Part shown: piece after piece, positions 24,921 to 33,773 of the stretch | How positions within the stretch are numbered: position 1 is the first letter of the stretch | Layout of the letters: each line of letters opens with the position of its first letter | Assembly (NCBI RefSeq): GCF_041060425.1 | Contig: NZ_JAULBC010000008.1 | Location: 124,001-188,000, forward strand | Reading direction: 5' to 3' | DNA from: Danxiaibacter flavus | Lineage (GTDB): Bacteria; Bacteroidota; Bacteroidia; Chitinophagales; Chitinophagaceae | DNA: 64,000 bases | Notes under the pieces: model-generated | The model's database searches: none | What the model was told of the DNA's origin: nothing | Seen by the model: only the letters and a program-made list of their open reading frames with translations | Program-made: the position numbers and the translations under genes

Positions 24921-24954
24921 CATTGCTGGCAATACCATGCAATTGCCAGCAATG
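24921..24954. repeat. Perfect 13-bp inverted repeat in the AAA gene leader
   Basis: CATTGCTGGCAAT and ATTGCCAGCAATG flank an 8-nt loop. It lies 54 bases upstream of the AAA start and would form a strong RNA hairpin in the leader, without a U-tract. The 24868-25300 interval otherwise contains a GTG-started reading frame (to 25052) with no recognisable similarity, which I do not call as a gene. Confidence 0.6.
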
Positions 24955-25300
24955 ACAGAGCTGGCTACATAATTTGTTGCTTTTAAAGTCGCAGATACAT
25001 AAGCATTCCTGGTCAACGATATTGCACGCGAGATCGTCTCAAGGCTTTGCACTACACACTGTAAAAATTAAATTAAAGCTGAACAGAATTGTTCTCTTGT
25101 AGTCGTTTCGGTTTATATATTCACAAGAAGTAACATAGATGTAAGTTTAAAGGGTGCAAAGGTATAGTTTTTTTGAAACAGCGAAAATAATTTTCATTTT
25201 GATGCGCGATGCAGATGAAGTGCATGACTAAAGAATGGATTGTAAATGATTTTGCTGAGCCGGTTTATGGCTTATTTTTACTCATCTACTTTTTAATTGC

Positions 25301-26023
25301 ATGAACAAAACCATTCTCATTCTCGGTGCTAATTCAGATGTAGCAAAAGAATGTATTCAGCTATATACCAGCGAAGGAAATTATGTAATAGCAGCATCCC
25401 GCAGCACGGATGCTTTGCATGAATTCGTTGCTCAGCGAAATATTGATAGTAATAAAATAGCAATTCTATACTTTGATGCGGTAGATTTTGACAGTCATCA
25501 ACCATTCTACGATGCGTTGCCGACAAAACCTCATATAGTTCTATATGCAGCAGGATATCTTAAGAATAATGAGGAAGCATTACGTAATTGGCAAGGCAGC
25601 TTTCAAATGATGAAAGTGCATTATTGTGGTGCAGTATCCATCCTGAATATTATTGCAATGGATGTCTCGAATGATAAACTCGAGCGCATTATAGGATTAT
25701 CATCATTATCCGGTGTGCGCGGACGAAAAAGCAATTTTGTCTACGGTAGTACCAAGTCAGCTTTCACGCAATACCTGGCAGGATTGCGTCAATATTTATT
25801 TCCAAGAAAGATAAAAGTAAATGTTGTTGTGGCCGGATACATTCGCAGCAAAATGACCGCTGGATTAGATCTTCCTGAATCTCTCATGCTGGAACCTTCA
25901 TTCATCGCCAGAGCTGTCGTTAATGCTGGCAATCAATTCACCATTGTTCCAGGATTTAAATGGAAGATGATCTATCATATTTTAAGATTAATGCCGGAGA
26001 AGCTTGTTGCAAAATTACCGTGA
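25301..26023 (+). CDS. Short-chain dehydrogenase/reductase
   Basis: 240 residues. Rossmann start ILILGANSDVAKEC (a GxxxxxA variant of the glycine motif), then a DAVDFDSH acidic strand, NNEEALRNWQGSF, catalytic SSLSGVRGRKSNFVYGSTKSA (Ser, Tyr, Lys in order), and a C-terminal membrane-proximal stretch KWKMIYHILRLMP. This layout resembles decaprenylphosphoryl-ribose-type ketoreductases and related envelope SDRs, but the substrate cannot be assigned. It is monocistronic, on the plus strand, and converges on the SUF operon. Confidence 0.8.
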   Translation: MNKTILILGANSDVAKECIQLYTSEGNYVIAASRSTDALHEFVAQRNIDSNKIAILYFDAVDFDSHQPFYDALPTKPHIVLYAAGYLKNNEEALRNWQGSFQMMKVHYCGAVSILNIIAMDVSNDKLERIIGLSSLSGVRGRKSNFVYGSTKSAFTQYLAGLRQYLFPRKIKVNVVVAGYIRSKMTAGLDLPESLMLEPSFIARAVVNAGNQFTIVPGFKWKMIYHILRLMPEKLVAKLP

Positions 26024-26029
26024 TCTCAA

Positions 26030-26422
26030 TGTACGATGTACGATGTACGATGTGGGAGAAGGCGTGAGGCTGAAGGACAAGCATGTGAGAGAAAGTACGA
26101 ATTACGAGGTACGAAGTACGAGGGTGCAGCAGCTCGTTTTTTCTTTGAGCTGGTTGATGCCTTAAATAATTTCAGTGTCAAGTAAAATAGTGTTGTTTTC
26201 CCGCTCTGATAAGCCTCCAGCCTTCGCAGCCTTACTATATCGCTTGTAGCGATAAAAAAAATCGCCGGAGGCGATCGCTGACTATCTCCAAAGTCTTCAA
26301 AAGTCAATAAAACAAAACCGCGCAGCCAAAGCCACGCGGAAATTATTTTTGGAATAAAAATTTTTGAAAATAATCGTTACCCATTCGCTTCAATCAGCTG
26401 ATAGCTGATAGCTGACAGCTCC
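26030..26422. repeat. Intergenic region: short repeats, two small hairpins, weak terminator
   Basis: 26030-26055 repeats GTACGAT; 26093-26124 repeats GTACGAAG/GTACGAGG; 26394-26422 repeats AGCTGAT. 26239-26275 holds two adjacent hairpins, ATCGCT-TGT-AGCGAT and ATCGCC-GGA-GGCGAT, joined by seven A. CCGCG/CGCGG (26318-26339) followed by AATTATTTTT may terminate transcription between the convergent SDR and sufT genes. No ORF here is credible. Confidence 0.5.
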
Positions 26423-26719
26423 CTACAGCCACCCCAACTCCAACTTTGCCTCTTCACTCATCATTTCTTTATCCCATGGCGGATCGAATACCAGGTGGAT
26501 GTGCACATCATTCACGCCCTCAATTTCCCGGATCTTTGATTCGGCGTCAAAAATTATTTCATTGGCTGCGGGACAAGCCGGTGCAGTCAGCGTCATAGTT
26601 ACAGTGACGTTGTTGTCTTCAACCTTGATGTTATACACCAATCCAAGATCATACACATTTACGGGAATCTCGGGATCGTAGACGGTCCGCAATGCTTCTT
26701 CAACTTTATCTCTCAACAT
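26423..26719 (-). CDS. sufT: SufT-type DUF59 iron-sulfur assembly factor
   Basis: 98 residues with the DUF59/MIP18 hallmarks: TVYDPEIPVNVYDLGLVYNI and TAPACPAANEI (conserved Cys about residue 49). SufT-like proteins help Fe-S cluster maturation in apo-targets. It is the last gene of the SUF run; its start lies two bases after the sufE stop, so it is certainly in the operon. Confidence 0.9.
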   Translation of the reverse strand: MLRDKVEEALRTVYDPEIPVNVYDLGLVYNIKVEDNNVTVTMTLTAPACPAANEIIFDAESKIREIEGVNDVHIHLVFDPPWDKEMMSEEAKLELGWL

Positions 26720-26721
26720 GG

Positions 26722-27162
26722 TTAACCGTTATTTTGGGTGTTTAATTCTTTTACCTGGTAAGCAACGGCATAAGCTTTCATTTGCTTCAGCATAGAGAGT
26801 AGTCCGTTAGAACGCGTAGGAGAAAGATGACTGTTAAGGCCAATTGCATTCACAAAGTACAAGTCCGAATCGGCAATCTCTTTAGGTGTATGCTCAGATA
26901 AAACCTTTATCACCATGCTGATCAGTCCTTTTGTAATTATGGCGTCGCTGTCTGCAGTAAAAAACACTTTGCCATCCTTATATTCAGAATGTAACCAAAC
27001 CCTCGACTGGCAACCTTTAATCAGGTTATCATCAGTTTTATATTGATCATCGATTAACGGCAGTTCCTTTCCTAACTGAATAATCGCTTCATACTTATCC
27101 ATCCAGTCGCCGTATAATTCAAACTCTTCTATTATTTCGTCCTGTTGTTCGTTGATTGTCAT
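26722..27162 (-). CDS. sufE: SufE sulfur acceptor
   Basis: 146 residues. The catalytic Cys is in LIKGCQSRVW (residue about 51), and the family start QDEIIEEFELYGDWMDKYEAI is intact. SufE takes persulfide sulfur from SufS and stimulates its desulfurase activity. It lies 224 bases downstream of sufS; the gap holds degenerate repeats rather than a clear terminator. The Arg/Asn-rich C-terminal pattern LSPTRSNGLLSMLKQMK also matches SufE. Confidence 0.9.
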   Translation of the reverse strand: MTINEQQDEIIEEFELYGDWMDKYEAIIQLGKELPLIDDQYKTDDNLIKGCQSRVWLHSEYKDGKVFFTADSDAIITKGLISMVIKVLSEHTPKEIADSDLYFVNAIGLNSHLSPTRSNGLLSMLKQMKAYAVAYQVKELNTQNNG

Positions 27163-27172
27163 TGTAAAGCTT

Positions 27173-27387
27173 TGAGCTGCCAGCTATTAGCTTTCAGCCA
27201 TGAAAAGTCAAAATTCAAAAGTCAAAAATCAAAACTTCATTGTGCGGTCAGTATTCAATTAAATAACCTCGTTTTAGCGGTTCAAAATCTTCGTTAGAAA
27301 CTTCCCTCATTCGCACATTCGCAAATTTTCACATCCGCACATTCTCCTGCACATTTCATTTTCAATTTTCAATTCTCCATTGTCCAT
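27173..27387. repeat. Degenerate 7-9-nt tandem repeats between sufS and sufE
   Basis: 27173-27236 holds AGCTATTAGCTTTCAGC and AAAGTCAAAATTC repeats; 27308-27387 holds GCACATTCGCA and CAATTTTCAATTC repeats. They lie inside an operon, so if transcribed they would be part of the suf mRNA. Confidence 0.55.
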
Positions 27388-28613
27388 TAACTCAGCATCA
27401 TCACCGCCTTCTCAATTCCCGCAGCCAGCAGATCCACTTCCTCTTTCGTATTGTAAAAAGCAAATGATGCTCTAACGGTACCCGGAATGCCGAAGAAATC
27501 CATAACAGGTTGCGTGCAGTGGTGTCCCGTTCTTACAGCGATGCCTTGTTTATCAAGAATGTCGCCCGTGTCAAAAGGATGAATATCTCTTACAAGAAAA
27601 GAAACGAGGCTGGCATGTTCTTTTGCATTGCCTATAAAACGAAGACCATCAACTTCCGACAATTTCTTCATGGCATATTTCAAAAGCTCATGTTCTGCCT
27701 GCTGGATATTTTCCAGTCCGAGGTTGTTGACATAGTCAATCGCTGCTGAAAGACCAATGGCGCCGGCAACATCGGGTGTGCCTGCTTCAAATTTGTAAGG
27801 AAGATCGTTGTAGATTGTCTTCGCAAATGTTACGGTTTTAATCATGTCGCCTCCGCCCTGGTAAGGCGGCATTTTGTTCAGCCATTCTTCCTTTCCGTAC
27901 AAAACGCCAATCCCTGTCGGTCCGTAAATTTTATGTCCGGAAAAAGCAATAAAATCAACATCCAGCTCCTGCACATCAATCGGCACGTGCTGAATAGCCT
28001 GGGCCACATCCAGCAATACCGGAATATTTTTAGCATGGGCCTGGTTGATAATTTCTTTTACCGGGTTAATAGTGCCAAGTGAATTTGAGATATATGTTAC
28101 TGAAACAATTTTTACTTTATCTGTCAACAAAGAAGCAAATTCATCCATCAGTAATTCCCCGTTTGTATTCATCGGAATTACTTTTAAAACAGCTTCTTTG
28201 TCCTCACAGATCATTTGCCAGGGAACAATATTTGAGTGATGTTCCATCGCCGAGATCAATACTTCGTCTCCTTTCTTTAAAGCCAGTTTTCCAAAACTGC
28301 TTGCCACCAGGTTAATGCTCTCGGTAGTACCGCGTGTAAAGATCACTTCGTGGTCATGCTTGGCATTAATAAAAGACGCCACTTTTTTTCTGGCTGCTTC
28401 ATAAGCTTCTGTTGCAACCTGGCTCAGCAAGTGTACACCACGGTGTACGTTGCTGTTGTATTCCTTGTAATAATTGTCAAGTGTTTCCAGCACCTGCACA
28501 GGCTTTTGCGAAGTAGCTCCGTTATCCAGGTATACCAGTCTTTTCCCATAGACTTTAGCGTCCAGTATGGGGAAGTCTTTTCTTATCTCTTCTATATTTA
28601 ATTCTGCACTCAT
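27387..28613 (-). CDS. sufS: SufS cysteine desulfurase
   Basis: 408 residues, group II class-V aminotransferase-fold enzyme. PLP-lysine motif FSGHKIYGPTGIGVLYG, catalytic Cys loop RTGHHCTQPVM, and the substrate-binding RASFAFYNTKEE near the C-terminus. It converts cysteine to alanine and passes sulfur to SufE for the SufBCD scaffold. It begins about 50 bases after the sufD stop. The length is normal for SufS. Confidence 0.95.
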   Translation of the reverse strand: MSAELNIEEIRKDFPILDAKVYGKRLVYLDNGATSQKPVQVLETLDNYYKEYNSNVHRGVHLLSQVATEAYEAARKKVASFINAKHDHEVIFTRGTTESINLVASSFGKLALKKGDEVLISAMEHHSNIVPWQMICEDKEAVLKVIPMNTNGELLMDEFASLLTDKVKIVSVTYISNSLGTINPVKEIINQAHAKNIPVLLDVAQAIQHVPIDVQELDVDFIAFSGHKIYGPTGIGVLYGKEEWLNKMPPYQGGGDMIKTVTFAKTIYNDLPYKFEAGTPDVAGAIGLSAAIDYVNNLGLENIQQAEHELLKYAMKKLSEVDGLRFIGNAKEHASLVSFLVRDIHPFDTGDILDKQGIAVRTGHHCTQPVMDFFGIPGTVRASFAFYNTKEEVDLLAAGIEKAVMMLS

Positions 28614-28664
28614 AATATATCTGTTATAACGGTTAGAAAAATTGTTTACGCAAACTCGGTTCCG

Positions 28665-30005
28665 TTAGGCCCTTACAGAAGCCGAAGAAAGTTTGCTGTA
28701 AATAAGCTGTTGCACGTATTGCTTAACTGCTTCATTGTCTATTTTTTCTGTAACATCGAATGCGAAAGCCTCAACCAGCAATTTTCTTGCGGCGGTTTCG
28801 CTAATGCCTCTCGAACGCAAATAGAACAATGATTCCGGGTTAAACTGTCCGATTGTACAACCATGACTACATTTTACATCGTCTGCAAAAATCTCCAGCT
28901 GAGGTTTTGCGTACACCTGCGCTTTGTCGCTCAGCAATAAATTGTTGTTTTGCTGGTATGCATTTGTTTGCTGTGCATCCTGCGCCACAAAAACCTTTCC
29001 ATTGAATACAGCTTTACCCGTATCCATAATTACACCTTTATATAATTCGTTGCTTTGGCAAGATGGGTGCAGATGCTGAATCGCTGTATGATTATCTGTC
29101 AACTGATGATCAGCTACCAGGTATAAACCATACAAATGTGTTTCAGTGGCGGTTCCGTTCAGCGATATTTCCAGGTTGTTACGCACCAGGTCGGCGCCCG
29201 GAAGTGTACAGGTGAAATTGTCGTAACGGCTGCTGCGTTGCTGATCCACATGATTGTAATGAAGCCATCTTTCATTATTGTTATGGCTCTGGATTGTATG
29301 ATGAACCAAGTGTGCATTTTCCTGGATCAGCAATTCAAGCACACTGTTCGTCAGGGTAACGGTCTCATCTTTTATGCCGGCGCTTCTTTCTATGATTTCA
29401 GCTTTGGCATTTCTGTTAACCACTATAAAATGTCTTGGCTGAAAGAACGCGTCTTTATCAGAAGTATATAAATGAAGAATCAGCAGCGGTTTATCAAGCA
29501 CACTATTCTTCTTCACTTCAACAAAATAACCGTCAGAGAAGAATGCCGTATTTAAAGCAACAAGTGCATTCACACCAACATGACTATTATTGCTGATATG
29601 GTCAATAAAGAAGGATTCGTTGATGATGTTGCGCAATGGCTGAACGGTCACCAGGTCTTCTGTCGGTAAATCAGACAGGTCCATGCGGATGCTGCCATTT
29701 ACCAAAACAAGCTGGTAAGTATCCAGTCCTGGTATCTTCTGTTCATTGATGGCCTGCTGCAGGCTATCGGTATCAATTCCGGCAGGGTGCACATCAAAGC
29801 TTAAATCAAGAAAGGGAACCAGGTTGGTAAAGCGCCAGTCTTCTTCTTTTATAGAAGGAAATCCTTTTGCTCTGAATATAGAAAATGCGTTGTTCCGTAA
29901 TTGTGTTAAACGGTCACTGGCTGCAGTGTCCTGAGTAAACTGATGCTTCGTCTCAAATTCGTCTGCCAGCCTGTTATAAAAAGATGTTGCCACTTGTGTT
30001 GCCAT
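28665..30005 (-). CDS. sufD: SufD, Fe-S scaffold component
   Basis: 446 residues. The C-terminal half shows the SufB/SufD beta-helix pattern: QPRHFIVVNRNAKAEIIE, HLYGLYLVADHQLTDNHT, KCSHGCTIGQFNPESLFYLRSRG (conserved His and Cys), LLVEAFAFDV. SufD forms a heterodimer with SufB and binds SufC. The N-terminal 150 residues are typical of SufD rather than SufB. It starts six bases after the sufC stop. Confidence 0.95.
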   Translation of the reverse strand: MATQVATSFYNRLADEFETKHQFTQDTAASDRLTQLRNNAFSIFRAKGFPSIKEEDWRFTNLVPFLDLSFDVHPAGIDTDSLQQAINEQKIPGLDTYQLVLVNGSIRMDLSDLPTEDLVTVQPLRNIINESFFIDHISNNSHVGVNALVALNTAFFSDGYFVEVKKNSVLDKPLLILHLYTSDKDAFFQPRHFIVVNRNAKAEIIERSAGIKDETVTLTNSVLELLIQENAHLVHHTIQSHNNNERWLHYNHVDQQRSSRYDNFTCTLPGADLVRNNLEISLNGTATETHLYGLYLVADHQLTDNHTAIQHLHPSCQSNELYKGVIMDTGKAVFNGKVFVAQDAQQTNAYQQNNNLLLSDKAQVYAKPQLEIFADDVKCSHGCTIGQFNPESLFYLRSRGISETAARKLLVEAFAFDVTEKIDNEAVKQYVQQLIYSKLSSASVRA

Positions 30006-30011
30006 AGTAAA

Positions 30012-30782
30012 TTATTGGGTAGATGATGCGTGAACAGGAGTTTCTTCTTTGAGCCAGTCATAGCCTCTTTCTTCCAGTTCAAGCGCCAGTTCTTTAGTAC
30101 CGGATTTTACAATTTTTCCATCGTATAAAACATGCACCACATCAGGCACAATATATTCCAGCAAGCGCTGGTAGTGTGTGATAAGAACAAATGCATTGTT
30201 TGCTGCACGTAATTTATTTACACCGTTAGAAACAATGCGTAAAGCATCAATATCCAGCCCCGAGTCAGTCTCGTCAAGAATATTTAATTTAGGTTCCAGC
30301 ATTGCAAGCTGAAAGATCTCGTTACGCTTTTTCTCACCACCTGAAAACCCTTCATTTAAAGAACGGTTTGCCAGTTTGGCATCAAACTCTACCAGTTGTT
30401 GTTTTTCTTTCGTCAGCTTCAAAAATTCCTTCGCTGTTAATGGCGGCAGGTTATGATATTCGCGAATCTCGCTAAGCGCCGTTTTAAGAAAGTTGATGTT
30501 TGACACACCAGGAATTTCCACCGGGTATTGGAATGCCAGGAAGATACCTTCTCTTGCGCGTTCTTCCGGTTTCATATCCAGCACATTTTTACCATCAAGC
30601 CACACTTCACCTTCGGTTACTTCATAGTTTTCTCTTCCTGCCAGTACTGAAGCAAGAGAACTTTTACCTGAACCATTAGGTCCCATAATTGCATGCACTT
30701 CTCCCGCATTCACCTGTAAGTCTATTCCTTTCAGGATCTCTTTGCCGTCAATATTTGCATGTAAGTTTTTTATTGTTAACAT
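30012..30782 (-). CDS. sufC: SufC, ABC-type ATPase of the SUF complex
   Basis: 256 residues. Walker A GPNGSGKSS, Q-loop FQYPVEIPGV, signature GFSGGEKKRNEI, Walker B LNILDETDSGLDID and switch His THYQRLL. SufC drives conformational change in SufB-SufD. It is typical in length and order. The 30783-31016 gap before it holds repeats and no gene. Confidence 0.95.
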   Translation of the reverse strand: MLTIKNLHANIDGKEILKGIDLQVNAGEVHAIMGPNGSGKSSLASVLAGRENYEVTEGEVWLDGKNVLDMKPEERAREGIFLAFQYPVEIPGVSNINFLKTALSEIREYHNLPPLTAKEFLKLTKEKQQLVEFDAKLANRSLNEGFSGGEKKRNEIFQLAMLEPKLNILDETDSGLDIDALRIVSNGVNKLRAANNAFVLITHYQRLLEYIVPDVVHVLYDGKIVKSGTKELALELEERGYDWLKEETPVHASSTQ

Positions 30783-30800
30783 GTCCGTAATAAAATTTTT

Positions 30801-31018
30801 TAGCTATCAGCTGTCAGCTATTAGCTATCAGCTTGTTTATATTTAGAATTATGTTCGTCCTATTTAATGCCTTTTGTAGATCCTGCGTCTATTATGTCGT
30901 ACATTGTTATCTGCCTGTGTCTTTTAAGATCAATTACGTTGTTGCACCTAACGCACTTCGTACTTCGTAGCTCGTACTTTGCACCACATCATACATCTAA
31001 AATCGTACATCGTACATT
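30801..31018. repeat. Degenerate tandem repeats between sufB and sufC
   Basis: 30801-30834 repeats AGCTATC/AGCTGTC; 30954-31018 repeats CTTCGTA/CTCGTAC then ATCGTACATC. The last copy runs to the sufB stop codon. The words belong to families seen elsewhere in this window. Confidence 0.55.
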
Positions 31019-32462
31019 ACCCCACGCTTCCTTCCAGCGTCAGCGACAACAGCTTCTGCGCTTCAACCGCAAACTCCATCGGCAGTTGGTTCAATACTTC
31101 TTTCGCATAGCCATTTACAATCAGTGCTACTGCTTTTTCTGTATCAATACCACGCTGGTTAAGATAGAAGATCTGATCTTCCCCAATTTTGGATGTGGTT
31201 GCTTCATGCTCTATTGTTACCGTGTTGTTTTTAGATTCAATGTAAGGAAACGTATGGGCGCCACAGCGGTCGCCGATCAGCAATGAATCGCATTGCGTGA
31301 AGTTGCGCGAATAGTTTGCTTTGTTGCCCACCTGAACTAAGCCACGATAGCTGTTTTGTCCCTGGCCTGCGGAAATACCCTTGGAGATAATTCTGCTTTT
31401 GGTATTTGCGCCAATATGATGCATTTTGGTACCGGTGTCCGCGATTTGTTTGTTCTTCGTCACAGCTACGGAATAAAACTCACCGACGGAATGTTCGCCA
31501 ATCAGCAACACACTTGGATATTTCCATGTAATGGCAGAACCGGTTTCAACCTGTGTCCAGGATATTTTAGAACGGTCACCGCGACATGCACCTCTTTTTG
31601 TAACGAAATTGTATATACCACCGTTGCCTTCTTTATCGCCCGGATACCAGTTTTGCACGGTTGAATATTTGATCTCGGCATCTTTCAATGCAATCAGTTC
31701 AACCACTGCAGCATGAAGCTGGTTCTCGTCGCGCATTGGTGCGGTACATCCTTCCAGGTAACTCACATAACTGCCTTCATCTGCGATGATCAGGGTACGT
31801 TCAAACTGGCCGGTATTTTCTGTATTTATCCTGAAGTAGGTAGAAAGCTCCATCGGGCATCTTACACCTTTAGGAATGTACACGAACGAACCATCAGAAA
31901 ACACGGCTGAATTGAGCGATGCAAAAATGTTGTCTGAATGTGGAACTACACTACCCAGGTACTTTTGTACCAGCTCAGGATGATGTTGAACAGCTTCGCT
32001 GATGGAGCAGAAGATGATGCCCAGCTTATTCAGGTGCTCTTTGTAGGTTGTTGCAACGGAAATACTGTCAAATACAGCATCTACCGCAACGCCGGCCAGT
32101 GCTTTTTGTTCTGATAAAGGAATGCCCAGTTTTTCGAATGTTTTTAACAATTCGGGATCCACTTCATCAAGACTGTTGTACTTAGCTTTTTGCTTTGGTG
32201 CGGCGTAGTAAGATATTTTCTGATAGTCTATCTCCGGCATTTTAAAGTTCTGCCAGTGCGGCTGTTCCTGTTTCAAAAAAGCTTTAAAACCTTTCAGGCG
32301 CCATTCCAGCAACCAGTCAGGTTCATTCTTTTTTGCAGAGATCATGCGCACAATATCTTCATTGAGCCCCGGAGGCGCAATTTCCATATCAATATCGGTC
32401 ACAAACCCATATTCATATTCGCTGTTTGCAAGCTGTTCTAATATATTGTTATCGTTATCCAT
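31017..32462 (-). CDS. sufB: SufB, Fe-S scaffold component
   Basis: 481 residues from the ATG at 32462 (MDNDNNILEQLANSEYEYGF); the open frame runs 29 codons further but without family similarity. SufB pattern: FDSISVATTYKEHLNKLGIIF, PKGVRCPMELSTYFRINTEN, HHIGANTKSRIISKGISAGQ, RCGAHTFPYIESKN and the terminal DQIFYLNQRGIDTEKAVALI. It builds the nascent Fe-S cluster with SufCD. It lies 13 bases after sufA. Confidence 0.95.
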   Translation of the reverse strand: MDNDNNILEQLANSEYEYGFVTDIDMEIAPPGLNEDIVRMISAKKNEPDWLLEWRLKGFKAFLKQEQPHWQNFKMPEIDYQKISYYAAPKQKAKYNSLDEVDPELLKTFEKLGIPLSEQKALAGVAVDAVFDSISVATTYKEHLNKLGIIFCSISEAVQHHPELVQKYLGSVVPHSDNIFASLNSAVFSDGSFVYIPKGVRCPMELSTYFRINTENTGQFERTLIIADEGSYVSYLEGCTAPMRDENQLHAAVVELIALKDAEIKYSTVQNWYPGDKEGNGGIYNFVTKRGACRGDRSKISWTQVETGSAITWKYPSVLLIGEHSVGEFYSVAVTKNKQIADTGTKMHHIGANTKSRIISKGISAGQGQNSYRGLVQVGNKANYSRNFTQCDSLLIGDRCGAHTFPYIESKNNTVTIEHEATTSKIGEDQIFYLNQRGIDTEKAVALIVNGYAKEVLNQLPMEFAVEAQKLLSLTLEGSVG

Positions 32463-32475
32463 AATTTCTGTAAAA

Positions 32476-32802
32476 TTATACGGCAAAACTTTCGCCACAG
32501 CTACACGTTCTGCTGGCATTGGGGTTATTAAAAAACAAGCCTTTTCCATTCAGGCCACCTGAATAGTCTAGTTCTGTACCGTAGAGGTATAAAAGGCTCT
32601 TCATATCCACCACTATTTTAATGCCTTTGTCCTCAAAAGTTTCATCGCCGGTGCGCAGGGCGTCATCAAATTTCAATTCATATTCCAGTCCCGAACATCC
32701 GCCGCCTTTTACTCCGACCCTTACAAAATGATTTCCTTCGGGAAATTGTTCCTCCAAGAGTCTGCTGATAAATGTTTGTGCATTCGATGATACTGTGATC
32801 AT
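32476..32802 (-). CDS. sufA: SufA/IscA-type A-type carrier protein
   Basis: 108 residues from the ATG at 32802 (MITVSSNAQTFISRLLEEQF). The three conserved cysteines are in VKGGGCSGLEYEL and SRTCSCGESF. A-type carriers move Fe-S clusters from the scaffold to target proteins. It is first in the SUF operon and divergent from the SufR-like gene. Confidence 0.92.
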   Translation of the reverse strand: MITVSSNAQTFISRLLEEQFPEGNHFVRVGVKGGGCSGLEYELKFDDALRTGDETFEDKGIKIVVDMKSLLYLYGTELDYSGGLNGKGLFFNNPNASRTCSCGESFAV

Positions 32803-32957
32803 ATTATTCAATTTAAGTATCAATAATCCGCCAAAGAGAAAAATACCGAACCTGGGTTGTAGAGAGATCTGTAATTGTACCTGCTGTTAGTGATAACAAC
32901 AAAATTCAGGCAAAGTTTCAGAAAAGAAGGCAACAAATTAAAGTTATCATCATTGTT

Positions 32958-33677
32958 TTGCCGTCGTATTTTTTACTTTGTGCATTGCCAAAATTACTAC
33001 CTTCGACTAATAAAACAAGTAAAAACTTGGAAAATCATTTTAACAGGGCATACACAACACTCAGTCAAACAGGCGAGCGTTTTCTTTATGTGATGAAGAC
33101 GAACGGCCCGCAGTCCGCAGCAGCGCTGGCTAAAGCGGCGGGCATTACTGTAGAAGGGGCCCGTTTACAATTAGTTAAATTAACGGAGGATGGCTTTGTT
33201 ATTTCACAATCGGTGTCAGCCGGGGTGGGCAGGCCAACCATGCAATACAGTTTAACACCCAGGGGTTTTGCTTATTTTCCTGATGCACACACTGACCTCA
33301 CTGTCCAATTGTTGCAGACGATTCAGGGGGTTTTGGGCCCGCAGGCTGTGACTTCTGTTTTAAATGAAAGAGAAAAAGCACTTGATAATAAGTATGCCGC
33401 CGAAATAAAGCAGGAATTGCCATTGGAAGAGAAACTAACCAGCCTCGCACGGGTAAAAACGCAGGAAGGTTATATGGCTGAGTGGAGAAAGGAAAATGAT
33501 GACTATCTTTTCATAGAAAATCATTGCCCTATATGCATGGCTGCAAAACAGTGTGCTGGATTGTGCGAAGCGGAACTAAATAGTCTGAAAAAAGCATTGG
33601 GCAATGGAACTAACATTGAAAGAACAGAACATATAATTGATGGTTCACGCCGGTGCGTTTACATTGTAAGACAGTAA
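32958..33677 (+). CDS. SufR-like iron-sulfur-sensing transcriptional repressor
   Basis: About 217-240 residues. Winged helix (QSAAALAKAAGITVEGARLQ and RPTMQYSLTPRGFAYFP), then a C-terminal cysteine cluster CPICMAAKQCAGLCEAEL whose four Cys match the Fe-S ligand region of SufR-type regulators. It is divergent from sufA, so autoregulation and suf repression are expected. The start is unsure: no early ATG fits, and TTG at 32958 or 33027 are candidates. Its last three codons and stop fall inside the repeat at 33666-33745. Confidence 0.8.
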   Translation: MPSYFLLCALPKLLPSTNKTSKNLENHFNRAYTTLSQTGERFLYVMKTNGPQSAAALAKAAGITVEGARLQLVKLTEDGFVISQSVSAGVGRPTMQYSLTPRGFAYFPDAHTDLTVQLLQTIQGVLGPQAVTSVLNEREKALDNKYAAEIKQELPLEEKLTSLARVKTQEGYMAEWRKENDDYLFIENHCPICMAAKQCAGLCEAELNSLKKALGNGTNIERTEHIIDGSRRCVYIVRQ

Positions 33678-33745
33678 GATCGTAAGACAGTAAGACAGTA
33701 AGACAGTAAGATCGTAAGACAGTAAGATCGTAAGACGGGTAAGAG
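33666..33745. repeat. GTAAGACA tandem repeat
   Basis: About nine copies of GTAAGACA/GTAAGATC, starting within the final codons of the SufR-like gene; the stop TAA is part of the repeat. The same word family recurs at 50720-50806 after the mqo stop. Confidence 0.8.
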
Positions 33746-33773
33746 AAGGCGGCCATTGCAAAACAACAGAGAT

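Noticed and set aside
24804..25052. 82-codon GTG-started ORF upstream of the AAA gene
   Set aside because: It is hydrophobic but without similarity, crosses the perfect inverted repeat and overlaps the AAA coding start in another frame.
33666..33745. CRISPR array
   Set aside because: The repeat unit is only eight bases, with no spacers and no cas genes nearby. The same applies to the other short repeats.
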